NCBI GenBank assembly: GCA_030159075.1
Contig: BROG01000941.1
Coordinates: 144,539 to 208,538 of the forward strand
Source of the DNA: Atrina japonica
Lineage: Eukaryota > Mollusca > Bivalvia > Pterioida > Pinnidae
DNA: 64,000 nucleotides
Direction: 5' to 3'
This document shows, in pieces, positions 19,669 through 38,022 of the stretch. The notes under the pieces were generated by a model. The model was given only the letters and a program-made list of their open reading frames with translations, searched no databases and was not told the DNA's origin. The stretch's first letter is position 1. Each line of letters opens with the position of its first letter. The position numbers and the translations under genes are program-made.

Positions 19669-20070
19669 ATGGCAACGATCGCGATGATGATAGGAGGCGC
19701 GGCAGTCAATGCTCTCGCCTTCTCGGGATCACAATTTCTATTCTCGAATCACGAAGAACAGAAGAGGCACGACGAAGCGATGGAAAAAAACTGACCGCGG
19801 CTAGAGATCGGTGGAATCACGAACGCACGAAGCGATTAGATTTTCTCAACGAAAGACTCAGGAAAAGAAGGACATTCCCTGTACACCTACAAAGAAGTGG
19901 ATGCCGCCATGCGACTCTACTCGCAGATGACGGAAGAAGCGGCGATGCCGCCCGAACCGAAGTTGAGCGATTTCTATCAACCCTCGGAAGAACAAAAAGA
20001 CAAGGAACTCCTCTTCGTGATCGTGGGAACGGGACTCGTGTTCTACGGCGTTAAAAAATACGTCGCCTAA
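19669..20070 (+). pseudogene. Polinton small membrane protein (SDFYxPS family), frameshifted
   Basis: It starts at ATG 19669 (MATIAMMIGGAAVNALAFSG), a hydrophobic N-terminus. It is then broken at a run of seven A near 19785 and again near 19865. The last piece reads PPEPKLSDFYQPSEEQKDKE then LLFVIVGTGLVFYGVKKYVA with a stop at 20068-20070. The arrangement of hydrophobic ends, a charged helical middle and the LSDFYxPS segment is a pattern I recall as recurrent in Polintons. It is probably a two-pass membrane or virion protein of about 133 aa. It precedes the integrase by nine bases. Confidence 0.6.
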
Positions 20071-20079
20071 AGTAAAAAC

Positions 20080-20980
20080 ATGGAAGAGATCTATCACAAA
20101 CACTATTGGAAGGGAAAGGCCGCCATCGGGAAATTGGCCAAAGCGGCCAAAGTCAGCGAGAAGGAAGCGTTGGAATTCCTGAAAAAACAAGACGTGTGGC
20201 AAATCTACTACCGGCCCCCAAGAAGATCGTGAGACCTCGATTCGAAGATGCGAAAGAAAAACGACACTCACCAGGCCGACCTGTTGTTTTTACCGCACGA
20301 CAAGGTGGACGGGAAAACGTACAAATACGCGCTGACGTTGGTCGACGTGGGCACGCGCTACAAAGAAGCGGAACCGCTGACGACCAAAGACAGTCGAGAG
20401 GTGGCCGACGCTTTCGAAAAGATTTACGAACGGCATCTGACGTTTCCCAAAATTATTACAAGTCGACCCCGGCCGCGAATTCATGGGCGCCGTCACCAAA
20501 CTCATGACCCGGCACGGCGCTAGAATAAAAAGGGGACGGGTCGACCTTCACCGCGACCAAGCCATCGTCGAACGCTTTAATAGAACGTTGGGCGAACAGT
20601 TGTTTAGCTATCAATACGATCGAGAGATGAAAACCAAAGACAGAAACAGAGAATGGGCGAAACGGTTGCCGGAAGTCGTCAAAACGATCAACGAAGAGAC
20701 CGATCCGCCCAAAAAGGTAGAACCCGTCGATAAAGTACAACCGTCCATCAGTCCCTTTGCGAAAGTAAGATATCTATATCAACCGGGTGAATTGGAAGGC
20801 GGCGGGCGCAGGAGAGCCACCGATCCCATCTGGAGCGTCGACAAACACGTCATAGACAGGCATTTCAGAATGCAAGGCATCGACCTGTATCAGCTCAAGG
20901 AACCGGCGCCTCAGAGAACGTTCGTCCGAGAGGAATTATTGGTCGTTTTAAAAAAATTTATTAATAATAAAATTTTTTAA
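20080..20980 (+). pseudogene. Retroviral-type integrase, frameshifted
   Basis: It starts at ATG 20080 (MEEIYHKHYWKGKAAIGKLA), a helical N-terminal region typical of Polinton integrases. The frame slips near 20212 (a run of five C), near 20260 (a run of A) and near 20460. The catalytic core is recognisable: first Asp in QADLLFLPHDK, second in DPGREFMG, and Glu in IVERFNRTLGEQLF, the D,D-E triad of the rve family. A C-terminal region (DPIWSVDKHVIDRHF) follows, perhaps an SH3/chromo-like DNA-binding part. The enzyme inserts the element and generates the 6-bp TSD seen at its ends. Its stop TAA (20978-20980) overlaps the convergent polymerase stop. Intended length is about 300 aa. Confidence 0.9.
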
Positions 20981-23900
20981 TACCCGTAGGGTAACGTGTC
21001 GTACCCGTCCTTCATCACCCGTTTATCGTAACACAACGTAAACTCTTTCTCCTGATATCGATTCACGACACGATTGGTTGCGGAATCTCTCGTGATGGCG
21101 TTTTCTCGAACGGTCGTAATCCTCTTACGCGTTTCTTTAACGACGTCGGTCATCGCTTCTCGGTTGATGTAGAGAGAATTTTCGTAATTCAGACTAAATC
21201 CTTTGACCTTACACACCTTTTTACCCGCGTTCGTTTCGTACGAATAAGATTTGGGTCCGGTGGCGCGCACCACGACGTGATGAAATCGCCGCCTAACTCG
21301 TCCGTCAAATCGCCCAAGTTATCGCCCGTGTCGATCGAGACCCCGTCGTCGCGATCGACGTACCACACGCTATCGGTATCGAATCCCAACACTCTATCGT
21401 CGAGTCTGTCCAACACGTCGTATAACATGGTTCTGGCGTGAGCCGTCGTAAAACACGCTATGAAGATATTGACGTTCTTGGACTGATCGACGAATTGCCC
21501 TTTGAGATCGTAAGTCATCTGGACCATGTCGTCGTTGATGAACTGAATGTTGAGATTGTCTATCGTATCGTCCAACAACAGTTTGTAAAAATGTGCGGGT
21601 TCGCTCACGTATTCGGTCTGTTTCATGTTGACCCTTTGACCGAACTTACCCCAGAGAGAGTTGAGACCTAATTTAGAGATGGCGCGCATGCCGGGATTAT
21701 ACTCTATTTCACCCAAGTCGATCCCCAAACGTTCTCTGACCATGTCTTTATAACGTTCTTCCGACTCGTAAGTGGTGTCCGGCCCGACCTTCAAAGCGGA
21801 ACTTTCCATCTTGATCTTCATAAACTTCTTGACGTAGCCTCTAAAGAGGTCCGCGTCCTCGGTGGTGTAGAGAAAATCCCAAACTTCGTAAATCTTCTCT
21901 ATCTCGTACCCCTTATCCAAGGCCTTGAATAGCTCGGGAGTACACCACGTGCCCGCGAAACGACCTCTGCTCGTCGGTGTGTTCGCACGGTTTCTGTGAC
22001 CGTCGTTCGGCGCACGTCTTACACAGCGGGAACAAGAGCTTTTCGGCATTTCCGCATTTCATCTTGACGGGTAGGACGGGATGATATAATTTCCGGGGCG
22101 GCACGACTTTACATTTGACGAACCCCGTCCAAGTTCGATCGACGCGCTCGGGATTAACTATTTTGGTGGGGTGACCGACAGGGTAGGTCTTATAAAACTG
22201 GACCGTCGGGTACAGACTGACAAAGTCGACGTATCGTCCCTTTTCTCTACCGTCGAAGTCGTACAGCAACTTGGTCACGTTGGTCCTACCGCCGAAAAAG
22301 GCATCTCGCGGGTCTAACGGCGTCACGATCTCTTTAACGGCTATGTCTTTCGCATCGCATTCCCAGACCTCGACGAACGCGTAACCGGCCCTTCGTATCT
22401 TCTCGTTTTTTCGCGGAGGTTCGTTTTCTGAGAGTGTCCATCTCGAATTGGTTCTTGTTATTGACGGTGTTTCGAGCGTAACACTTTTTACACCCGTGCC
22501 AGAAACATCCTTGAAATTCGTAAACCGTCCTCGTGTCTTCGCAGTACCCGTCGACTTTACCGATGTCGTCGGGCAGAGTCACCTCGCCGCCGTTCAACGC
22601 GTGTCGTATGACGACGCCCGTCTCTCTCGGCCACGTGATCCAGCCAAGAAAATGGATTTCGCGCTGTACGTATCGCGAACGACGTTATCGTTATGGACGG
22701 CTATCGTCTTTTCGGGCATGTAATTACTCCTGTAAACGGTCATGCACACGGACGCTATCGTCACGTACTGTAAAGGATCTATGTTTTCCAACGCGATAAA
22801 GTCTTCCCTGAATTTCAACATGGACCGTCGTAATATGTCGACGTCGGACGTGCAGTACTCCTTCAGTTCTTTCTGGAAATCAAACACGTCGTTCTTTCGC
22901 AACTCGTACCACTTTAAAAACTCTTCCCTGTTGCGTTTGCTCATGTGATCGACACCGTAATGTTTTTTACCGGGCAACGGTCCCACGTAACGTTGATGAC
23001 ACGGTTTGTTGAAATAATGAGGAAAATACCCTTTTTTGAGTTCGGTCAGACCAAACGTCTTCGGAAATTCCGCCAGAGCGGATTGGACAAAATTTAATGG
23101 AATCGATAAAGCGAGCACCACCGACTTTCATGTACATGATCTTGGTACCGTTGTAAAATGCAGTAGGGTTTCACGTTATGCTCCACGAAATACTTTAACA
23201 AAAACTGCGCGTCGTACGCTTTGGCATTGTGGGCGATGAACGTACCGTTTTTACCCAAGACAAACTCGCAAAACTCGTCGACGGTAGAAAATTCGTGTTG
23301 GTTACCGCCAAAGTCTTGGCACACGATTAGATTCGGTATGTGAACGCCGGTGTCTTGCGAGGCTTCTATGTCGTAAAAATAATACTCTGTCGTCCGCGTT
23401 TTACAACTGTAACAGGGTTTCTTTTTTTTGCACTCGGTCGATTTGCATTTTCCACCCTTACATTTTTTCTGGACCATGAAACACTTGTGCGTCGTCATGT
23501 CGAAGTATGCACGACAATTGGAACATTTGGAATGCCCGCATACGTGGGACTTCAAGTCCTTGGTCACCCGTTCGCACTCTAAACATTTCTGAACGAGTGA
23601 ACAAACCACGTCCGGTTCGCCGTCTCGCATGCCTCTGGCGCGTTTATGTTCCTTAAAACAGGTTTCGCCGAAAAACGCTCTATTACAATCGGCGCACACT
23701 TTCCTTTCACCCCCAGGACAATCGTAACCGAAACACGATAGACACTTTTTTGGACATCTGTGACGATCTCGTAACGTATAACCCTTCTTACAAGTATGAC
23801 AGTAATGATCTTTACTCAAAAAACCGTTCATCTTCGTAATCACGTCGAAGTGATTTTTATTCTTGTACAGATAGATCGCGTCGTCGTCACTTCCTTCGGA

Positions 23901-24746
23901 CGTATAGATGATCTCGTTGAACCGTTCGCCGTCCACTACGTTGATCTGCACACCCAAGTGATCGGCAAACGTTTTCGCGTCTTCCAAGGTACAACCGTCA
24001 TCCCGGACGGGAACGCCCGCTTCTTCGTGAAGTTTTAACGCTTCGACCCTTTGTAATTTACGACTGTCGTTGAAACCGTTTCGAAGCTGGGAATTCGTCC
24101 ATTTGTCTTTATGTTTGTTGGCCACCGCCGTCACGATGGCTCGTGCCAGACACGTGACGTCGTCGTTTTTAATCGTGATGATACTTCTCTTCTTCGACGA
24201 GGTCTCCTTTGTTACCGGTTCTTTGGGTCTCCCCTTTCCCCTCGGCATTATCGTAGACTGGACGACTATTTCTACTTCGTCTAAGGGCACCTCGTAATAT
24301 TCTATATACTCTTGCAGTGCTTTGAATAAATCTTCGGCTAAATCCCACGAGACGTTAATATATTTCGTACTGAACGGATTCGGGAATTTCGAGTGATTGA
24401 TGATGAGGCGAAATTTATCGCCGTTTTGCAACCCTCTATCGTTTATCACCGACCTTACGAGTTGTTGTACAAATAAACGGTCTATATCGATAACCCGGTC
24501 GTCCCTCAACAGGACCACTCTATACTCGTCGAACCTGGTTTCAAACTTTAACCTGCGCGTCGAGGAAATTCTGTCGTAACGATAGGTCTGGCCCGTGTAG
24601 ACACGTTTGGGTTTTAAATATTTTTTTTTAAAATCGTCAGGAATCGGGAGATCTAATAACGGTTCGATATATTGAGTAGTAATAGATCTCTCGGGCGGAA
24701 TCGGTAAATCCAATAACCGCTTGGTAGATCGTTGTGCATGAGACAT
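20977..24746 (-). pseudogene. Protein-primed family B DNA polymerase with OTU-like and zinc-finger N-terminus, frameshifted
   Basis: It starts at ATG 24746. The first 550 codons are open. They comprise a helical leader, an OTU-like region (about 193-305; D195/D196 and C199 in NDDVTCLARAI, H299 in KNHFDVI), and a zinc-finger-rich zone (about 316-447) with many CxxC pairs. Exonuclease motifs follow: ExoI YDIEAS (about 458-463) and ExoII IAHNAKAYDAQF (about 504-515). Downstream the message is split by at least five frameshifts (about 23110, 22595, 22400-22330, 21990, 21250). Even so it shows ExoIII YCTSDVDILRR, motif A DFVSLYP (about 22220), motif B KLGLNSLWGKFG (about 21660) and motif C FDTDS (about 21380). 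The set of motifs fits pPolB, which replicates linear genomes from a terminal protein. The copy is inactive as read. Confidence 0.93.
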
Positions 24747-24778
24747 GTTTTTTAAATTGAGGTGTAATTACTTATGGC

Positions 24779-25064
24779 CTTTTCAATATTTACTACACTA
24801 TACCGTTGGAGCACCTACCAGGACACACTCGTGCGGTTAGTTTTACCTGGTGAGCACGGGAGCGTGACGTCTATAGGCACAGATAAAATTGAAAAAACCA
24901 TCTAACGCGTACAAACAAACACACACACAGTATTTATATATATCCACGTATATAAATAACAAACGGGGTCACAAATGGGGACGTGACAAACGGAATTCCG
25001 GGAAATCGACACGTACAGACAGTTCTTGGAAAAAGGTGAGCTCAAGTGCCTTACATATACTACT
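24779..25064 (-). repeat. Right terminal inverted repeat of the Polinton (286 bp)
   Basis: It is the reverse complement of 9861-10150 with three substitutions and two 2-nt deletions. It ends CATATACTACT immediately before the TSD. It begins 32 bp upstream of the polymerase start codon, so it probably carries that gene's promoter, just as the left TIR faces the WDP-repeat gene. Confidence 0.95.
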
Positions 25065-25070
25065 AGCATA
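25065..25070 (+). repeat. Right target-site duplication AGCATA of the Polinton
   Basis: AGCATA directly follows the element's terminal ACT and is identical to 9855-9860. Confidence 0.95.
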
Positions 25071-31747
<6,677 letters not shown>

Positions 31748-32025
31748 ACAAAAATTCAGTTGACCTCAAATTTAGAATATAAAACACTTTTCAAATTTTA
31801 AAGAACACTAATTTGAGAACCAGGTGCAAGAGGAAGTGTCATTTAAAGTGAATGATTTCACGTGAACTTCTGTCGTAGCCGATAATGTATTGATAAAACT
31901 ACTGTTAGTGTTTGTTGTATAGGGTTATTGTAAAGTGTGTCAATAAACATAAATCACAATTTATCTATTTACTTACTTACGACCAGATGTTTGGACTTTT
32001 AAGCGCTGTAAACATATATACAGAA

Positions 32026-32297
32026 AGCCGTCGTAGCCCAACTGTAGAGTGATCGATTCGCATTGGGAGGGTCGCAGGTTCAAACCTCAGCGGATTCGGA
32101 TGGGTTTTTTTCTGTGTTTTGAATGAGACAGTAAAACCCGAGGTACCGTGTCACAGTAAGTGTCGGCATGTTAAAGAACCTTCACTGCAAATGGCCGTAA
32201 GTGCCGAACATAGGCCAAAATTAGGATCCCTTCACCAGAATTTGGTGACGTCTCCATATGAGTGAAAGATTCTTAAGTGGGGCGTTAAACAACAATA
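32026..32297 (+). repeat. tRNA-derived SINE, family A, well-preserved copy
   Basis: The head has an A-box-like GTAGCCCAACTGTAGAGTG and a B-box-like GCAGGTTCAAACCTC. The body includes CCGAACATAGGCCAAAATTA and the tail GGGGCGTTAAACAACAAT. It is the best-preserved head in the window. I associate this body and tail with SINEs of bivalves and other molluscs. Confidence 0.85.
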
Positions 32298-33584
32298 TAA
32301 CCATACAACATATATACAAATTTTGTAATCGATTTATAGTTTTAGTTATACCTGCATGTTAACACATAATAACAACTTGGGATTGATACTTCTTGTTGCC
32401 TAGATAGTAGTACACGGTCTCGAGAACGATCAAAAGGCGGACTCTTATTGTGAATTTATTGACAGAAAAAATGGTTTCGGTTTTGATATCTGGTTTCAAC
32501 ATTGAAACTGGTTGTGTTAGGTTTGCGGTTATGCAATATATGATAGGTTTGCATTTTCAAATGACATACATATAAGAACTTCCTCTGTTTTCCTACTTAA
32601 ACCGGGATTAGTGTATATTTTGTCAAGTTTTACAATATCTGAAACATTAAATGATAATTACTAAATTCTTGTAACAAAAAAAAAAAAAATGTCACAGCAA
32701 GTTATGCCACCATCATTGCATGCTTTTAACTGCATTTAAATCAATAAAACTACCTCCTTATGTAGTTTGGTCAGTTTCCCGAACTGGTTTGAAACTGTAA
32801 GTAACATATGAGAGAACTGAAAGTAGTTTCAAACCAATGTGGTGCTATAAAAGATATAAAAGAAAGAACTACGAAACTTTTTATGAACGTTTGTACTATC
32901 CATAGTTTTCACTTAGATCATTTATATATGTGAACATATTGTAATTTATCATGTTTATACGTCCTATTTGTTTATATAATATATAACTCCACCAGGACAC
33001 AGTGATATTGTAGCAGATGTTTTAGTAGTTATATAACTGATATTGTGTTATATGTGTTGTTTTTATGTGTTGCTATAGCTAAACACGCTAAAGAGTTGAA
33101 ATTCGGCCCTAATAAGCACTTCTCATGGTGATAATTGAAAAGTGTTTCTGACAAAACAATTTCTGGAATTAATTTCAGTGCGCATTCTTAAAAGCAATTA
33201 AAATTAGATGTCGGCCATATTGGAAGAAAAAGCATTTTCTAGTATGATTGTCTTTTACAAATTCTATATACACTACTGAACTACTCAAATAAAAGTCTAA
33301 ATTGATTAAAATACGACATTTCATTATGAAATCATTAAATGTTAAATCGTATTTACATCCAGAGACTATAGTTAAAACCTTACCATAAACAATAATTCAA
33401 GAGAAGAGCTTATAACGTACATGTGTATTAGTTTACGTAAACAAATTATCAGACCCCACTATGCCTTGCTTCTACAAAAACATCACAATTTTGGGCATAC
33501 CTCAGCGAAAAATTTAAAACTAGCTTTACTATACATGAAGTGGTAGAAACACAAATGATTATCAAAATATTACTGAAGTTAGAT

Positions 33585-33585
<1 letters not shown>

Positions 33586-33627
<42 letters not shown>

Positions 33628-33628
33628 C
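33586..33628. repeat. (ATC)n microsatellite
   Basis: About fourteen uninterrupted ATC triplets. Confidence 0.97.
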
Positions 33629-34368
33629 CAAAGTCGGCTCGTGACCTGTGTCTTTTACACTTATTCGATGGCGTAATGGAATCGGAGAGTGGATTAGGCC
33701 TCTGCATGATCAAGCTAGAAATTTGAAATCTTTGCAACATTTAAACTCCCATATATCCGGAACGACAAAACCAAACTTTCGAAAACCAAAGGAAATCAGA
33801 TAATATTATCTATTACAATTTTAATTTTTAATTTTGGATAAATCAAATGAGTGCATAACATGCAACATGTATGCTACTTTTTAACACCTAAAGTTCCATA
33901 ACTCGGGAACGACGTATAGAAACCGAAAGGGAACCAGACATAAACAATCCCAACATTTTATACATGTTCATGAACGACATTTAGAAATATGATTAAAGGT
34001 TCCATAACTCATACCGAAATTTGACATAGAAACATAAATCACCGATCCCAACGTCATATACACATTCTGGATAAATCGAATAATGCATTTTTGAGATAGT
34101 GTGCGAAATATTTTGGACGGACGGACAGGAAAGAACGACTAATACTGCGACACATTTAAAAATGAGAAACACGACGACAGTGAACTGAATAGTAGTTTAT
34201 CACAAATAAAGACAATACCATCGATATTCCTTATTCTATAGCAAAGGCACAAATCATTAAGAAATTAGAAGAGATGAAAGCAAAGTAAAATATCCATTTG
34301 TATCTTTTCATTCGCATTTCCGGTCTACTGTTGAGACGATACGTCTATATGATAATGACGATTCCAAA

Positions 34369-37300
34369 TTAACACATCGATAGACATTTCAGCTGTGATT
34401 CTTTCATTTCCGTTTTGATTAATTCGTTGAACTTCTCATTTTGTGCTACTGTGAACATGTTTTTCCAGTCACCAGCAATGCCTAAAATAGATGGCGAAAT
34501 AACTGATGAAAAAAAAATACCACTCATAACAGAAATTCAAGATATAAAATATCAAGAGAATCAAACTCAGTTTAATTACTTTATTAGAAAAATCATATAG
34601 ATACTAGTTTTTCCTTAATTTCAATATTAGTAAAAATAATAATAAAGTGTTACGTAACATGTCATTTAAATAGTCAAAAATCTGGAACTTAAAGAAACAT
34701 TATTATATGGATTTTTTAATCTGTATTCGTGACAAGATTTGTTTTTGTATACCTTTTCTGTAAATATTTGGACGATTTTGAAACCCGTCCATTCCCTCTG
34801 TTAGCCGATCGAATCTTTTTTGTGATTTTATGGTCTCGTTTGCTTTTTTCATATTGGAAAATTGACATTTTTCAGCTATGTCCTTCAATAAGTTTTCGTC
34901 ATATTCTAATTCCAAAAAGATCGCAAGTTTTCTGAGTTCTTCCACAGGATTCTAAAAATATAATGAAAGTAGTCAACACGACAACAACAACAACATAAAA
35001 AAACAAAACAACAACAACAACAACAATAACAATAATAATAATAATTATCATCATTATTATTATCATCACCATCATTGATGACGAACAGAACAACGACACT
35101 GGTCACCATTGTTTTATCGACTTCCATAAAAGAAATATTTGAAACGGACTGTCCTGGACATTCTATTGATTTATACTTTGGTATCTGAGATTTTTTATAT
35201 TTCTTTACAATTTAGCGGATATTCACTATAATCCGTTTACAAATATCAAATATTTGAATACCATTTGTATATCTTCGTAATAAACCGTATGGATTTGAGC
35301 ATTTTTGTTGTTTCTCGTTGCTTCTTCGTATTCTTTTTCATAAGCAAACCATCCACCAAAATATTTTTCTGTAACGAAAAGGTAGAAATATCATGACAGG
35401 TAAAATATACAGAATTACACAAGAATTTGTAATTATTTTATTAATTAATTTGTATAATATTAAATATAAGTCTGACAACAGAAAGATATTTTTGTTCCTA
35501 TTGAGTCTCGGGTAATGGCAAGTTTGAGGTTACTTCCATCGCTTTGTTCTAACCATATCTCATAATCACAACAATATATATAACAGTATATATTTTACAT
35601 ATGTACATACACAGTAGAACATCGATATCACATATTACAGACAAACAGTGAACAATCTCACCTGTCACCCTTATTATTAATGTTATTCCCCTTTGTTGAT
35701 TTTATTTACTCGATGCAGTTATAAATTTACGATAGAATAAAGTTGTCGAATAAAAAAAAAATCATCACCTACAATATAAAAATCATCAGATACCAAAGTA
35801 TAGATCTTTAGGATTTCCAGGATATAGGTACAAATCTAGTAAAAATGGACAAACACGGACCTCTTGAAATCAAGAGGTGGGATCAGGTGCTGTGGAGGAG
35901 TAAGCATCCCCATCTTAGTTTTAGAGTTATTCTCTATGTTGATTAGGTCTGTTCAAACCATATCCAAGACAGACATTTTACCGTGGCTCAACTTATTTGA
36001 TGTAGATATATATCCAAGGTAAACAATGTTGCATAGAAAATTGTGCAAATTCTCCTCTTACTTTTAAAATAATTTTCACTCTTAGATAAATCAACCCAAA
36101 CCTTATCTAAACATTTCTTCACTAAGGCTTACAGTATTTGGTACGGCAATAGGTCTATATATTTGGTAGCTGAGGAGTATTACTGCGTCTTATCTTTCCA
36201 TTTGTCTTTTCTTACAAAATCTAACTCTGGTATATTATCATATCGGAGTCAATCACGTAAAAAAGCTGAAAAAGAAATTAAAAACTGTCTGTTAACAAAT
36301 AAGGATAAGATTTACAGGAGTCAAGTATAAACTGACCTTTTCCTTGAATGAAGTGTTCGATGAAAGTGGACCACGGTACTTTATTGCTGCATGTGGAAAG
36401 TAGATGGTAGTACAGGGAAACAGCAACATCTTTTGGATTGCGAACTATATGTACAAGTTTTGCGCCATGTTCACGGTGTGCCTCCGGAAGAAATTGGTAT
36501 GGAAAATGAGTAGCAAGAACTCTGGGACACTTTAAATCTTCTAATTCCTGCACATCGTCAACAATTTCCAGAAAGTGTGCCCACATGTCTATACTATATT
36601 CCGCTTTTCCATTTTGGAGCATGCAGAGCAACTCAAAACAAAAATGAGTTCCTAAAATGTAAGCACCATGTCAAGTTATCATATATTGTAGATATTTTTC
36701 TGAAGTAGAATATTAAAGTTAATTTTGGCAAATATACATGTATTCTCTAAGACAAAAGGTAAAATGTTAACTGTTGACTTTGCATCCAGGATAAAAAGGT
36801 TGTTTATTTTTTTATTTGAATATGTAATTCTAAAGCTTTTCTTTTGTGGTACTTACCTACAAAACTCTTTACACGTGGTAACGAAATTTATTTTGTTTAC
36901 CTTACCATTGTAATACTAAGAAAAACTTTCAATTTCATATTACTATTACATAATTTTTATCGCTATAATCTAGCTGTACTAGAAGTGTACATTTTACATA
37001 ATACTAAGCTAAAGATACTTAACTCATACGACTATATGAACTACGCATACTGGACATGTGTATACGAGGGGTAATCCAAAAATGTCACTTTCATTGCTTA
37101 CTCTATATTACAAATGTTTTGATCATTTTAACTTCCTCTGCCCTTCAAAATACTCTTCACACATTTGGAAGCACAGTTCATACTCTTCAATGGGGGCACT
37201 ATTCAGATACTGATAAACAAAAGATCCAAGGGAATTTCTCGAATTCTCTTTCCAAACAGGTGATATTTGAGTTTGGGAAACAGGTGTCATGGATGAGAAG

Positions 37301-38022
37301 AAGCAGATATTGTGGTAAACATAACAATGCTGATTACACAAATCTAAATAGTAAGTTGAAGAAGTACCAATGGATATACTATATAACACTCTTGAGAAGT
37401 GGGAGGGGGGCTTCATATCGTCTAGCAGGATCGCCGTGCGGACTAAAAGGCAAATGGGGCGTATCTAAGGCTTTGCTTGAAATGTCGACTAACTAAGTGA
37501 CCTTTGGGTAAGATTTTGAATTAGATGAAGTTGTTTGAAAAGCTATAGTACTCCAGCAAGGCAAGAAAAGAAAAAAAAAAAAATTACGTATCGATAAAAT
37601 TGCCTTGAATTTTCATTGATTTTATTTATCGTTTGATTTTACCCGTTAAACTCATTTCACACACACTCACCCAGCCACACACACACACACACACACAGAC
37701 ACACACAGACAGACACACACACAGACACACACACCCCAAAGAGAATTATTTGACTTTCTACTCGCATATATATTTATATATATTTTTATACATGCATGTA
37801 TATTTTGATACATGCTGCCTCACCTTCATTCTAATTAATGTTTTCTAAAGTCATACCTGTTTTCGGAAAGGAGCTAAGTAGTACGTCTCCTTCTTTAACT
37901 GGGAGTTTAGTGATATCTTCAAAACGTTTAGTAGCATCTTTTTTCAAGCTTGGAAAAGGCGGAAATTCTATGCCTTTCAAAACTAGTGATGGAAAGAATT
38001 TGTCTTTTTGTTGTTCTTCCAT
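34369..38022 (-). CDS. Cytosolic sulfotransferase (SULT type), gene 2, five exons
   Basis: Exons on the minus strand: 38022-37857, 36651-36337, 35368-35262, 34951-34753, 34481-34369, all with GT/AG borders and compatible phases (900 nt, 299 aa). Exon lengths 315, 107, 199 and 113 are identical to gene 1. PAPS-binding SSFPKTG(THF) spans the first junction, the catalytic His is in VLATHFPYQFLP, and the 3'-phosphate loop is IVRNPKDVAVSLYYH. The C-terminal segment [11 protein letters not shown] is present and the protein ends LKCLSMC. The frame stays open upstream of ATG 38022 to an ATG at 38115, but the shorter start matches family length. It is a tandem paralogue of gene 1 with the same orientation. 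Substrate unknown. Confidence 0.92.
35149..35197 (-). repeat. Foldback repeat family, terminal fragment
   Basis: The text TTTATACTTTGGTATCTGAG with upstream GTCCTGGACATTC is the outer end of the dispersed repeat described at 53768-54512. It lies in intron 3 of sulfotransferase 2. Confidence 0.8.
35786..35930 (+). repeat. Foldback repeat family, half copy
   Basis: It contains CAGATACCAAAGTATAGATC, GACAAACACGGACCTC and GGTGCTGTGGAGGAGTAAGC in the family order. It lies in intron 2 of sulfotransferase 2. Confidence 0.8.
37661..37735. repeat. Imperfect (AC)n microsatellite in intron 1 of sulfotransferase 2
   Basis: AC repeats interrupted by AGAC units. Confidence 0.95.

Larger units (their letters stand above)
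9861..25064. mobile_element. Complete Polinton/Maverick (polintovirus-like) element
   Basis: This is a 15,204-bp element bounded by TIRs of 290 and 286 bp and a 6-bp TSD. It encodes the full diagnostic set: protein-primed family B DNA polymerase, retroviral-type integrase, FtsK/HerA-type packaging ATPase and double-jelly-roll major capsid protein. About a dozen smaller proteins, many of virion or membrane type, complete it. The contents are GC-richer and packed with tiny spacers, unlike the host flanks. Elements of this kind are self-synthesising transposons thought to be able to form virions. Many genes here are broken by single-base frameshifts, so this copy as read would not be functional. 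No adenain-like protease was found. The high TIR identity suggests recent insertion. Confidence 0.97.
31748..34368. other. Intergenic DNA between the two sulfotransferase genes
   Basis: No coding sequence is supported. It contains the upstream region of sulfotransferase 1, a SINE at 32026-32297 and a (TCA)n microsatellite at 33586-33628. Confidence 0.6.

Noticed and set aside
32026..32110. Possible tRNA gene
   Set aside because: A- and B-box-like text is present, but there is no full cloverleaf, and it is joined to a SINE body and tail repeated elsewhere.
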